Shown here piece by piece: positions 24,960 through 33,352 of a stretch of 64,000 nt of DNA. The position numbers were made by a program, and so were the translations under genes. The stretch's first letter is position 1, and each line of letters begins with the position of its first letter. Location of the stretch: NCBI RefSeq assembly GCF_025630775.1, contig NZ_JAOSZE010000016.1, positions 62,001 to 126,000 of the forward strand. The letters are read 5' to 3'. The notes under the pieces are model-generated. The model made no database searches and had not been told where the DNA came from. It saw only the letters and a list, made by a program, of their open reading frames with translations. This DNA is from Actinoplanes sp. KI2 (GTDB taxonomy: Bacteria > Actinomycetota > Actinomycetes > Mycobacteriales > Micromonosporaceae).

Positions 24960-26315
24960 TTGACCGACGATGTCCTGGTCGTGCACGGCGGTGCACCGCT
25001 ACAGGGTCAGATCCGGGTCCGTGGCGCCAAGAATCTCGTCTCCAAGGCCATGGTCGCCGCCCTGCTGGGCGAGACGCCGAGCCGCCTCTACGACGTGCCG
25101 CGCATCCGCGACGTCGAGGTCGTCCGCGGCCTGCTCGAGCTGCACGGCGTCAAGGTCACCGACGGCGCCGACGACGGCGAGATCGTGATGGACCCGACCA
25201 ACGTCGAATCGGCCAGCACCGACGAGATCAACGTGCATGCCGGGTCCAGCCGGATCCCGATCCTGTTCTGCGGCCCGCTGCTGCACCGGCTGGGCCGGGC
25301 GTTCATCCCGGACCTGGGCGGCTGCCACATCGGCCCGCGGCCGATCGACTTCCACATCCAGGCGCTGCGCGAGTTCGGCGCGGTCGTCGACAAGGCCCCC
25401 GAGGGCATGCACCTGAGCGCGCCGAACGGCCTCAAGGGCGCCAAGCTCGAGCTGCCCTACCCCAGCGTCGGCGCCACCGAGCAGGTGCTGCTCACCGCCG
25501 TCCGCGCCGAGGGCGTCACCGAGCTGCGCAACGCCGCCATCGAGCCGGAGATCATCGACCTGATCTGCGTGCTGCAGAAGATGGGCGGCATCATCACGGT
25601 GCACACCGACCGGGTCATCGAGATCCAGGGTGTGCCGAAGTTGCACGGCTACGCGCACAAGCCGATCCCGGACCGGATCGAGGCGGCCAGCTGGGCCGCG
25701 GCGGCGCTGGCCACCAAGGGCGAGATCGAGGTGCTCGGCGCCCGGCAGGCCGACATGATGACGTTCCTGAACGTGTTCCGCTCGATCGGCGGCGAGTTCC
25801 AGATCACCGACGACCGGGTCGGCCGGACCGGGGTGACCGGCGCCGAGGGCGGCATCAAGTTCTGGCACCCGGGCGGCGACCTGCAGCCGGTCGCGCTCGA
25901 GACGGACGTGCACCCCGGTTTCATGACCGACTGGCAGCAGCCGCTGGTGGTCGCGCTGACCCAGGCCCGCGGCCTGTCGATCATGCACGAGACGGTGTAC
26001 GAGCAGCGGCTCGGCTACACCGAGGCGCTCAACCAGATGGGCGCGACGATCCAGGTCTACCGGGACTGCCTGGGTGGCACGCCGTGCCGCTTCGGCCGCC
26101 GCAACTTCCGGCACTCGGCGGTCATCGCCGGCCCGTCCAAGCTGCACGCGGCCGACCTGGTGATCCCCGACCTGCGGGCCGGCTTCGCGCACCTGATCGC
26201 GGCGCTGGCCGCCGAGGGCACCTCGCGGGTGTACGGCGTCGACCTGATCAACCGGGGCTACGAGGACTTCGAGAACAAGCTCGCGGCCCTCGGCGCGCAC
26301 GTCGAGCGCCTCTGA
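24960..26315 (+). CDS. murA: MurA-family UDP-N-acetylglucosamine 1-carboxyvinyltransferase
   Basis: The 451-aa EPT-fold protein has an enolpyruvyl transferase N-terminus (RVRGAKNLVSKAMVAALL) and the PEP-reactive cysteine, Cys122, in LGGCHIGPRPIDFHI (the fosfomycin target). GGAGG 5 nt before TTG 24960 fixes an unusual start. MurA makes the first committed precursor of peptidoglycan. Several residues differ from E. coli MurA, so whether this is the main or a second MurA cannot be decided from the window. The 207-bp upstream gap probably holds its promoter. Confidence 0.88.
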   Translation: MTDDVLVVHGGAPLQGQIRVRGAKNLVSKAMVAALLGETPSRLYDVPRIRDVEVVRGLLELHGVKVTDGADDGEIVMDPTNVESASTDEINVHAGSSRIPILFCGPLLHRLGRAFIPDLGGCHIGPRPIDFHIQALREFGAVVDKAPEGMHLSAPNGLKGAKLELPYPSVGATEQVLLTAVRAEGVTELRNAAIEPEIIDLICVLQKMGGIITVHTDRVIEIQGVPKLHGYAHKPIPDRIEAASWAAAALATKGEIEVLGARQADMMTFLNVFRSIGGEFQITDDRVGRTGVTGAEGGIKFWHPGGDLQPVALETDVHPGFMTDWQQPLVVALTQARGLSIMHETVYEQRLGYTEALNQMGATIQVYRDCLGGTPCRFGRRNFRHSAVIAGPSKLHAADLVIPDLRAGFAHLIAALAAEGTSRVYGVDLINRGYEDFENKLAALGAHVERL

Positions 26316-26339
26316 TACAGGTCGGCTGAACCTACCGGC

Positions 26340-26345
26340 TACTCT
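26340..26345 (+). promoter_or_regulatory. -10-like TANNNT box, leaderless start
   Basis: TACTCT ends 6 nt before GTG 26352. Confidence 0.45.
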
Positions 26346-26351
26346 CCTACC

Positions 26352-26972
26352 GTGTCCTCGCTCTTTCGCCGTAAGCCCGCCGACGTCGCCTCCTCCGAGC
26401 CTGTGCCGGAGGAGGTGACCGACGACGCGCCCAAGCCGAAGAGCTACACCCCCAGCAAGCGGGAGCTCGGCCAGTCCACGCCGAAGCGGCAGAGCACGGC
26501 TCGCAAGGTCAACGCCGAGGCCCCGGCGAACCGCCGCGAGGCCATGAAGCAGATGCGCGAGCGGCAGCGGGTGGAGCGTGCCGAGGCCGCCGAGGGCATG
26601 CGCGCCGGCGACGAGCGCTACCTGCTGGCCCGCGACCGCGGCCCGGAGCGCAAGCTGGTCCGCGACATCATCGACTCGCGCCGTACGGTCGGCACCTGGT
26701 TCTTCGGCGGCGCGGCGGTGGTGCTGATCGGCTCGATGATCCGGATCCCGATCATCCAGCTGGCCAGCAACCTGCTCTGGGCGCTGCTCGCGGTCGCCGT
26801 GATCGTGGACAGCGTCCTGATCTCCCGCCGGGTGAAGAAGCTGGTGCGTGAGCGCTTCCCGAAGACGACGCAGCGGATGGGCTCGCTCCAGCTGTACGGC
26901 GTGATGCGCGCCCTCTCGTTCCGCCGGATGCGGGTGCCGAAGCCGCAGGTCGGCCTCGGCGACAAGATCTGA
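26352..26972 (+). CDS. DUF3043 membrane protein
   Basis: The 206-aa actinobacterial protein has a long charged N-terminus (about 1-110, with KSYTPSKRELGQSTPKRQ) and two adjacent transmembrane helices (about 115-160). A basic C-terminus ends in a conserved-looking RMRVPKPQVGLGDKI. DUF3043 proteins are conserved across actinobacteria and of unknown function. The last codons and the stop form the first unit of a 35-bp tandem repeat. Confidence 0.85.
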   Translation: MSSLFRRKPADVASSEPVPEEVTDDAPKPKSYTPSKRELGQSTPKRQSTARKVNAEAPANRREAMKQMRERQRVERAEAAEGMRAGDERYLLARDRGPERKLVRDIIDSRRTVGTWFFGGAAVVLIGSMIRIPIIQLASNLLWALLAVAVIVDSVLISRRVKKLVRERFPKTTQRMGSLQLYGVMRALSFRRMRVPKPQVGLGDKI

Positions 26973-27048
26973 GGCACGTCGGCCCGGCCGGAGGCGACAA
27001 GGTCTGAGGCACGTCGGCCCGGCCGGAAGCGACAAGATCTAGGGCACC
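26958..27048. repeat. 35-bp tandem repeat spanning convergent gene ends
   Basis: Units start at 26958, 26993 and (partial) 27028. Each carries GCGACAAGRTCT, with GAGGCACGTCGGCCCGGCCG in the full units. Unit 1 contains the DUF3043 stop and unit 3 the azlD stop of the opposite strand. Confidence 0.93.
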
Positions 27049-27347
27049 CCGGCCAGTCGGAGCAGCGCTGCGGTACCGGCCGCGGCCAGCACCACCACGA
27101 CGAACGGCGCCTTGCGCCAGGCGAGCACGCCGCCGACCAGCACTCCGGCCGGCCTCGCGACGCCGGCGAACTCGACACCGGCCATCAGCGCGGCCGTGCC
27201 GGCCAGGGCGGCGAGCAGCGCCGCGGCGGCCATCTGCAGGACGCGCTGAACCGCAGCGGAGAGCTTGAGCCGGCCGCGGAGCAGCACCCCGCCGAGCCGC
27301 ATGCTGTAGGTGCCGACCCCCAGCGCGACGATCGCCGCGATCAGCAT
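27039..27347 (-). CDS. azlD: AzlD-family branched-chain amino acid export subunit
   Basis: The 102-aa protein has four hydrophobic helices and the AzlD pattern (GTYSMRLGGVLL, LAALAGTAAL, RKAPFVVVVLAA). With AzlC it forms a branched-chain amino acid (or analogue) exporter. ATG 27347 overlaps the azlC stop by 7 nt, giving tight coupling. Its stop falls in the last unit of the 35-bp repeat. Confidence 0.85.
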   Translation of the reverse strand: MLIAAIVALGVGTYSMRLGGVLLRGRLKLSAAVQRVLQMAAAALLAALAGTAALMAGVEFAGVARPAGVLVGGVLAWRKAPFVVVVLAAAGTAALLRLAGVP

Positions 27348-28015
27348 CGTTTCGCCCTGACCAGCGTCAGCAGCCCGACCAGCGCGCACAGCACCGGCAG
27401 GCCGGCCGGGAGGACCGGCGTGAGCAGCACCGCCACCGCCGCCCCGGTCAGGGCCACGACGCGGGTGGCGCGATCCCGCAACGACGGCATGATCAGCGCC
27501 AGCAGGGCGGCCGGGAACGCGGCGTCCAGGCCCAGCGCGTTCGGGTCGCCGGTCGCGCCGCCGAGGAGGACCCCGAGGGCGGTGCCGATGTTCCAGGACG
27601 TGAACAGCGTCGCCCCGATGATCAGGTAGACCCGGCGACGTCGTACCGGATCGGTCTCGGCCAGGGTGAAGGCGGCGACCTCGTCGGTCAGCACGTGGCT
27701 GCCGATCACCCGGGTGCGCAGGCGTGGACCCAGCGCGTCGCCGACGGCCAGGCCGAACGGCAGGTGGCGGGCGTTGAGCAGCAGCCCGGCGAAGACGGCG
27801 GCGAGCGGGTTGCCGGCCGCGAGCAGGCCGACCGCGAGGAACTGCGAACCGCCCGCGAAGACGACCGTGGACATCAGGAACGGCACCCAGGTGGGCAGCC
27901 CGTACGCGATCGCGATGGCCCCGAACGACGCGCCCACCGCGACCATGGCCGCCGCGATGGTCGCCGCGTCGCGCAGCAGGGCGCGATCCTCGACCGTTCG
28001 CTGTACCGTACGCAT
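27341..28015 (-). CDS. azlC: AzlC-family branched-chain amino acid permease
   Basis: The 224-aa polytopic protein has AzlC motifs VGASFGAIAIAYGLP, FAGGSQFLAVGLLA and LLNARHLPFGLAV. It pairs with AzlD. The gene is divergent from an XRE-cupin regulator across a 65-bp gap, the usual arrangement for azlCD controlled by its neighbour. Confidence 0.9.
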   Translation of the reverse strand: MRTVQRTVEDRALLRDAATIAAAMVAVGASFGAIAIAYGLPTWVPFLMSTVVFAGGSQFLAVGLLAAGNPLAAVFAGLLLNARHLPFGLAVGDALGPRLRTRVIGSHVLTDEVAAFTLAETDPVRRRRVYLIIGATLFTSWNIGTALGVLLGGATGDPNALGLDAAFPAALLALIMPSLRDRATRVVALTGAAVAVLLTPVLPAGLPVLCALVGLLTLVRAKRC

Positions 28016-28080
28016 GGTTTGAAATATTGAACGACGGACTACCGTTCGTCAAATCGAACGACCCGATCGATGGAGCGAAC

Positions 28081-28635
28081 ATGCAACAGCCGGCGCCGCC
28101 GCTTGCCACGATCGCCACCGCCCTGCGCCGCGAGCGCGAGCGGGCCGGCATCTCGCTGGCCGAGCTCGCCCGCCGGGCCGGCCTGGCCAAGTCGACGCTC
28201 TCCCAACTGGAGGCGGGCACCGGCAACCCGAGCATCGAGACACTGTGGTCGCTCGGGGTGGCGCTGGGCGTGCCGTTCAGCCGGCTGGTCGAGCCGCCCA
28301 CCGCCCAGGTACGGGTGATCCGGTCCGGCGAGGGTCAGCGGCTCGAGGCGGACCAGGCCGATGTGCTGGTCAAGCTGCTCGCGGCCGGTTCACCGCACAC
28401 CCGGCGGGACATCTACCTGATGGAGCTCGAGCCCGGCCAGCCCCGGACGGCGGCCGCGCACATCCCGGGCAGCGTCGAGCATCTGGTGCTCGGGGCCGGC
28501 CGGCTCCGGACCGGACCGGTCGGCGAGGAGGTCGAGCTCGCGCCCGGCGACTACGTGACCTTCCCCGGCGACGTGCCGCACCAGTACGAGGCGCTGGAGA
28601 CGTCGTGGGCCGTCCTCGTCATGGAGCATCGCTGA
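28081..28635 (+). CDS. XRE-family HTH transcriptional regulator with cupin domain
   Basis: The 184-aa protein has an N-terminal helix-turn-helix (about 10-65, AELARRAGLAKSTLSQLEAG) and a C-terminal cupin_2 sensor (about 75-184, HLVLGAGRL and PGDYVTFPGDVPHQYEAL). Such regulators commonly control divergent azlCD or amino-acid genes. GGAG 5 nt before ATG 28081 fixes the start. An imperfect palindrome (ACGACGG ... CCGTTCGT, 28031-28050) in the divergent gap is a possible operator. Confidence 0.88.
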   Translation: MQQPAPPLATIATALRRERERAGISLAELARRAGLAKSTLSQLEAGTGNPSIETLWSLGVALGVPFSRLVEPPTAQVRVIRSGEGQRLEADQADVLVKLLAAGSPHTRRDIYLMELEPGQPRTAAAHIPGSVEHLVLGAGRLRTGPVGEEVELAPGDYVTFPGDVPHQYEALETSWAVLVMEHR

Positions 28636-28724
28636 ACACAAAAGGTTGTTTCGGCGCTACCGCGGGGTAACACGCCTCGGTAACGTGGCGACGAGGAGCA
28701 ACGTGGCGACCGAGGAGGTCTGCG

Positions 28725-30623
28725 ATGACCGCGACCCAGCGCAATGTCTCCGAGAAACAGGCCCGGCAGGTCGCCGAGGCCGCCCGCGAGTCCGAGTGGC
28801 GCAAGCCGAGTTTCGGCAAGGAGCTCTTCCTGGGCCGGTTCCGGCTCGATCTGATCGACCCGTGGCCCGCCGAGCAGCCCCGCCCGGATGCCGACGAGTT
28901 CCTCCGCAAGCTCGACGCGTTCGCCCGCTCCGAGATCGACGGGCAGCGGATCGAGCACGACGCGCGCATCCCCGACGAGGTCTTCCAGGGCCTGGCCCGG
29001 CTCGGCGCGTTCGGCATGAAGATCGATAAGGAGTACGGCGGGCTCGGGCTCACCAATCTGCACTACTGCCGGGCGCTGACCCTGGTCGGCTCGGCCAACG
29101 CCTCGATCGGCGCGCTGCTCTCGGCACACCAGTCGATCGGCGTGCCGCAGCCGCTGAAGCTGTTCGGCAGCCCCGAGCAGAAGAAGAAGTTCCTGCCCCG
29201 GCTCGCGGCCGGCGAGGTCTCCGCGTTCCTGCTGACCGAGCCGGATGTCGGCTCCGACCCGGCCCGGCTCGGCACCGTCGCCGAGCCGGTCGAGGGCGGC
29301 TTCAGGCTGAACGGCGTGAAGCTGTGGGCCACCAACGGCACGGTCGCCACCCTGCTGGTGGTGATGGCCCGGGTGCCGGGCAAGGGCATCACCGCGTTCG
29401 TGGTCGAGGGCGACGCCGACGGCATCACCGTCGAGCGGCGCAACGAGTTCCTCGGGCTGCGCGGCCTGGAAAACAGCGTGACCCGGTTCCACGACGTGTT
29501 CGTACCCGAGGCCAACGTCATCGGCGGGCTCGGCAAGGGGCTCAAGATCGCGCTGACCACGCTGAACACCGGCCGGCTCTCGCTGCCTGCGATGTGCGTG
29601 AGCGCCGGCAAGCGGTCCCTCGCGATCGCCCGCGAGTGGTCGGCCGACCGGGTCCAATGGGGACGCGCGGTCGGCATGCACGAGGCGGTGGCCAAGAAGA
29701 TCGCCTTCATCGCCGCCACCACGTACGCGATGGAGTCGACCCTCGACCTGTGCTGCATGATCGCCGACGACGACCGCAACGACATCCGGATCGAGGCGGC
29801 GCTGATCAAGCTGTTCGCCAGCGAGATGGCCTGGCAGGTCGCCGACGAGCTGATCCAGATCCGGGGCGGCCGCGGTTACGAGAAAAACGAGTCGCTCATC
29901 GCCCGCGGCGAACGCCCGGCCGAGGCCGAGCAGCTGCTGCGTGACCTGCGGATCAACCGGATCTTCGAGGGCTCCACCGAGATCATGCACCTGCTGATCG
30001 CCCGCGAGGCGGTGGACGCCCACCTGTCGGTGGCCGGCGACATCATCGACCCGGAGGCCGGCCTCAACCGCAAGGCGCGGGCCGCGGCCCGAGCCGGCGG
30101 CTTCTACGCGAAGTGGCTGCCCACCCTCGCCGTCGGCAAGGGCCAGGCGCCGACCGCGTACGGCGAGTTCGGCCCGCTCGCCGCACACCTGCGGTACGTC
30201 GAGCGCGCCTCCCGCAAGCTGGGCCGCTCGACCTTCTACGCGATGTCCCGCTGGCAGGGCAAGCTCGAGCGCAAGCAGGGGTTCCTCGGCCGGATCGTGG
30301 ACATCGGCGCGGAGCTGTTCGCGATGTCCGCGGTCTGCGTGCGGGCGCACGCCGAGCGGGCCCACCGGCCGGAGGGCCGGGAGCTGGCCGACCTGTTCTG
30401 CCACCAGGCCCGGCTGCGGGCCGACGCGCTGTTCGACGCGCTCTGGGACAACACCGACTCGCTGGACGTACGGGCGGCGCAGCGGGTGCTCGACGGGCGC
30501 TACACGTTCCTCGAGGACGGCGTGGTCGACCAGCCGAGCGACCTGGCCTGGGTCGCCGCCTGGGAGCCGGGCGCGGCCACGGTCGAGGACGTGCGCCGGC
30601 GGATCCCTCAGGCGGAGGCGTAA
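28725..30623 (+). CDS. acyl-CoA dehydrogenase (FadE-type)
   Basis: The 632-aa flavoenzyme has the acyl-CoA dehydrogenase N, middle and C domains (FLLTEPDVGSD, LWATNGTVA, QIRGGRGYE). The active-site loop RINRIFEGSTEIMHLLIARE places the catalytic Glu in FEGSTE. An extra C-terminal alpha domain (about 450-632) makes it resemble very-long-chain (VLCAD/FadE) enzymes. It performs the first step of beta-oxidation; chain length is not predictable. GAGGAGG lies about 7 nt before ATG 28725. The gene is monocistronic and converges on the ABC genes. Confidence 0.92.
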   Translation: MTATQRNVSEKQARQVAEAARESEWRKPSFGKELFLGRFRLDLIDPWPAEQPRPDADEFLRKLDAFARSEIDGQRIEHDARIPDEVFQGLARLGAFGMKIDKEYGGLGLTNLHYCRALTLVGSANASIGALLSAHQSIGVPQPLKLFGSPEQKKKFLPRLAAGEVSAFLLTEPDVGSDPARLGTVAEPVEGGFRLNGVKLWATNGTVATLLVVMARVPGKGITAFVVEGDADGITVERRNEFLGLRGLENSVTRFHDVFVPEANVIGGLGKGLKIALTTLNTGRLSLPAMCVSAGKRSLAIAREWSADRVQWGRAVGMHEAVAKKIAFIAATTYAMESTLDLCCMIADDDRNDIRIEAALIKLFASEMAWQVADELIQIRGGRGYEKNESLIARGERPAEAEQLLRDLRINRIFEGSTEIMHLLIAREAVDAHLSVAGDIIDPEAGLNRKARAAARAGGFYAKWLPTLAVGKGQAPTAYGEFGPLAAHLRYVERASRKLGRSTFYAMSRWQGKLERKQGFLGRIVDIGAELFAMSAVCVRAHAERAHRPEGRELADLFCHQARLRADALFDALWDNTDSLDVRAAQRVLDGRYTFLEDGVVDQPSDLAWVAAWEPGAATVEDVRRRIPQAEA

Positions 30624-31558
30624 AGGCGCGCCACCACGTCCTCGATGTCCGGCTCCACCACGGACAGATCGCGGACCGCGGCGGTGGCCACCAGACCGGC
30701 CACCGCCTCCCCGGCCGACGCCGTGTCCAGGGCGAACGTCACCCGGTGACCGTCCGCCTCGGCCCCGAGCAGCGTCGCGCCGGGCAGCGTGAAGCCGGGC
30801 GCGAGCGGCCGGTCGAGGTCGACCACCAGGCTGCGGCGCGAGCCGTACCGGGCGTGCAGGGCCTCGATCGTGCCGTCGTGCACCACCCGGCCGTGGTCGA
30901 TCACCACGAGCCGGTGGCAGAGCCGCTCGATGTCGGCCAGGTCGTGGGTGGTCAGCACCAGCGTGACGTCACCGCTCGCGCCCAGCTCGGCCAGGAACGA
31001 GCGGACCGCCTGCTTGCTCACGACGTCCAGGCCGATCGTCGGCTCGTCCAGGAACAGCACGCCCGGGCCGTGCAGCAGCGCCGCCGTCAGCTCGCCCCGC
31101 ATCCGCTGACCGAGCGACAGCTGCCGCACCGGGGTGTCCAGGAACTCGTCCAGGTCGAGCAGCGAGCGGCAGCGGCGCAGCCGGGCCTCGTGCTCGGCGG
31201 CCGGCACCCGGTAGATGTGCCGCAGCAGCCGGAACGACTCGCGCAGCGGCAGGTCCCACCACAGCTGCGAGCGCTGGCCGAAGACCACGCCGATGCGCAG
31301 CGCCAGCCGGGTGCGCTGCGGCACCGGGGTCAGCCCGAACACCGACACCTCGCCCGCGGTCGGCGCGAGCACGCCGGTCAGCATCTTCAGCGTGGTCGAC
31401 TTGCCGGCGCCGTTCGGGCCGATGTAGCCGACCATCTCCCCCGGCTCGATCGTCAGGCTCACCCCGTCGACGGCCGGGACCGTGCGTTTCTCCCGGAACA
31501 GCCGGCCCGCCTTGACTCGTACGGTGAAATCCTTGCGAAGGTCCTGCATGCGAATCAT
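30608..31558 (-). CDS. ABC transporter ATP-binding protein
   Basis: The 316-aa ATPase has Walker A GPNGAGKST, signature LSLGQRM, Walker B VLFLDEPT and switch His TTHDLAD. The C-terminal extension (about 230-316) is typical of exporters paired with ABC-2/DUF990 permeases. ATG 31558 overlaps the upstream permease stop (ATGA). Its 3' end overlaps the convergent acyl-CoA dehydrogenase gene by 16 nt. The substrate is unknown. Confidence 0.92.
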   Translation of the reverse strand: MIRMQDLRKDFTVRVKAGRLFREKRTVPAVDGVSLTIEPGEMVGYIGPNGAGKSTTLKMLTGVLAPTAGEVSVFGLTPVPQRTRLALRIGVVFGQRSQLWWDLPLRESFRLLRHIYRVPAAEHEARLRRCRSLLDLDEFLDTPVRQLSLGQRMRGELTAALLHGPGVLFLDEPTIGLDVVSKQAVRSFLAELGASGDVTLVLTTHDLADIERLCHRLVVIDHGRVVHDGTIEALHARYGSRRSLVVDLDRPLAPGFTLPGATLLGAEADGHRVTFALDTASAGEAVAGLVATAAVRDLSVVEPDIEDVVARLYASA

Positions 31559-32355
31559 GAGCCGGTGCTCCGGTAGTGACGGATGCCGGTGCGCCAGACC
31601 AGCGCGGCCACGGCAACGGCGGGCAGACAGACCAGCGGCGCCGCATAGCCGGCCCAGGCCGGCAGACCCAGGGGATCGGTCCGGCCGAGCAGCGCCAGCG
31701 CCGGCTGGTAGGAGACCAGACCAAAGCCCAGCGCGTACGCGAAGACGTCGCGGAACCAATCGCTGTAAACCGTGATCGGGTACGAGGTGAAGTCGCGCCC
31801 GCCATACGTGAAGGCGGCGCCGATCTCCCCCGACTCGACCCACCAGAAGGCCAGGCTCGCGGTCAGCACGAAGATCGCCCCGAAGAACACGGCGGCAGCG
31901 ATCGGCGCGACCACGGCGAGCGCGACCCGGCCGGCGGTCCAGTGGATGCGGTTGGCGACCAGGGCCGTCACGTACACGAAAATGCCGAAGGCCAGCCGCA
32001 GCAGCTTGCGCAACGGCAGGTCCATGCAGATCAGCTGGGGCAGCACCCGCAACGGCCGGATCAGCACGGTGTCGAGGGTGCCGGCCCGCACGTACCGCTT
32101 GAGGTCGTCGATGTTGCCGACGGTCAGGTCGGCGAGCACGAAGCCGGCCGCGGTCAGCCCGGTCATCAGCAGCGACTCGGCCAGCGTGAACCCGCCGACC
32201 ACCGCCGTCGCTCGGTAGAGGACGAAGACGGTCACCACGTCCAGCACGGTGCTGCCGAGGTTGCTCAGCAGCTCGATCGCGAAGGACGTGCGATAGGCGG
32301 CCATCGAGCGGGCCTTGCCGCCGAGCAGGACGGCGTACGCACGCAGCTCACCCAC
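31555..32355 (-). CDS. ABC-2-type permease (ABC2_membrane_6/DUF990 family)
   Basis: The 266-aa membrane protein has six hydrophobic helices and the family's GTLDTVLIRPLRVLPQL motif. It pairs with the ATPase downstream (4-nt overlap) and the second permease upstream (8-nt overlap), so all three are coupled. DUF990 pairs are exporters of unknown cargo, possibly lipids or antibiotics. Confidence 0.85.
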   Translation of the reverse strand: MGELRAYAVLLGGKARSMAAYRTSFAIELLSNLGSTVLDVVTVFVLYRATAVVGGFTLAESLLMTGLTAAGFVLADLTVGNIDDLKRYVRAGTLDTVLIRPLRVLPQLICMDLPLRKLLRLAFGIFVYVTALVANRIHWTAGRVALAVVAPIAAAVFFGAIFVLTASLAFWWVESGEIGAAFTYGGRDFTSYPITVYSDWFRDVFAYALGFGLVSYQPALALLGRTDPLGLPAWAGYAAPLVCLPAVAVAALVWRTGIRHYRSTGS

Positions 32356-33208
32356 CCTGCACCACCAGCTTCCGCTCGGCCCGGCGCTGCACGTGGGCGG
32401 CGAGCGCGAGCAGCACCACCGCCCAGACCGCTTGCAGCGCGACCAGGCCGGCCTGCCGCATCGGTGGGTCGCGCTCGACCAGCACGTCCAGCGGGGTCTG
32501 CAGCAGGCCCGGGAACGGGGTGGCCACCCAGAGCGTCACCGCCAGCCACTCGGGGAGCAGGCGCAGCGGGAAGTAGAGCCCGCAGAGCACGCCCGAGCCG
32601 AGCGTCCAGAGCACCAGCGGCCCGCGGGCGTCGTGCAGCCAGTAGGCGGTCGCGTTGATCAGGAAACGGCACCCGAAGCTCCCGATCGTGGCCAGGGCCA
32701 CCGACACCAGGAACAACGGCACGGTCTGCGGGCGGGACGGCACCGCCAGGGTGAAGAAGATCGCCCCGACGATCACCGGCCCCACCATCCGGGTGAGCAC
32801 GGCGTGGCCGAACCGCCCGAGATCGGCCGCCAAGTAGGCCGTCACCGGCGGGACCGGACGTAACAAATCGGACGCAACATCACCGGTCCGGATACGGTCC
32901 GAAAGATCCGGCGGACCCCAGATGCCCACCACGCTGAGTAAGCCCTGCCCCACCCAGACGTACGTGGCCAGTTGCGCGGCGTCATACCCGCCCGGGCGTC
33001 CCCCGGCCGCGCCGTCCGCCACGGCCAGCAGCACGTAGCAGCGGAGGAAGCCGAAGACTATGTTGGTGAACGATCCGGCTATGGTGGCCTGCCGATAGGT
33101 CGCGTAGCGCCGGAAACCCGACCACACCAGTGCACCGAAAGTAGTGACGGAGGCGCGCAACGGACGACCGGGAGAGATCGTCAGCCCGCTGGCGTCAATC
33201 CCACCCAC
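32348..33208 (-). CDS. ABC-2-type permease, second subunit
   Basis: The 286-aa protein has six hydrophobic helices and a matching motif RTGDVASDLLRPVPPVTAY, the counterpart of the RPLR loop in its partner. AAGGAG 9 nt before GTG 33208 sets the start; the frame is open far upstream, but that part is a shadow of the opposite-strand giant gene. First gene of the three-gene exporter operon, divergent from the WG-repeat protein across 144 bp. Confidence 0.82.
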   Translation of the reverse strand: MGGIDASGLTISPGRPLRASVTTFGALVWSGFRRYATYRQATIAGSFTNIVFGFLRCYVLLAVADGAAGGRPGGYDAAQLATYVWVGQGLLSVVGIWGPPDLSDRIRTGDVASDLLRPVPPVTAYLAADLGRFGHAVLTRMVGPVIVGAIFFTLAVPSRPQTVPLFLVSVALATIGSFGCRFLINATAYWLHDARGPLVLWTLGSGVLCGLYFPLRLLPEWLAVTLWVATPFPGLLQTPLDVLVERDPPMRQAGLVALQAVWAVVLLALAAHVQRRAERKLVVQGG

Positions 33209-33352
33209 GCCGTTAATCTCCTTCCAAACCCCGCAGTGGAGCCGGGAGACTCTACCCGGGTCTCCGGACGGCCACCGCACATTTTCTGACGAAGAAGTGG
33301 ACTCGACCGTGACGGAGCGTTGCCAATCACCGGGCCTGTATCTGGGTGCCCG

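Noticed and set aside
24999..27035. 678-codon minus-strand open frame across murA and DUF3043
   Set aside because: It is a GC-rich shadow of two clear genes on the plus strand; the translation is Arg/Ala/Gly-rich without domains.
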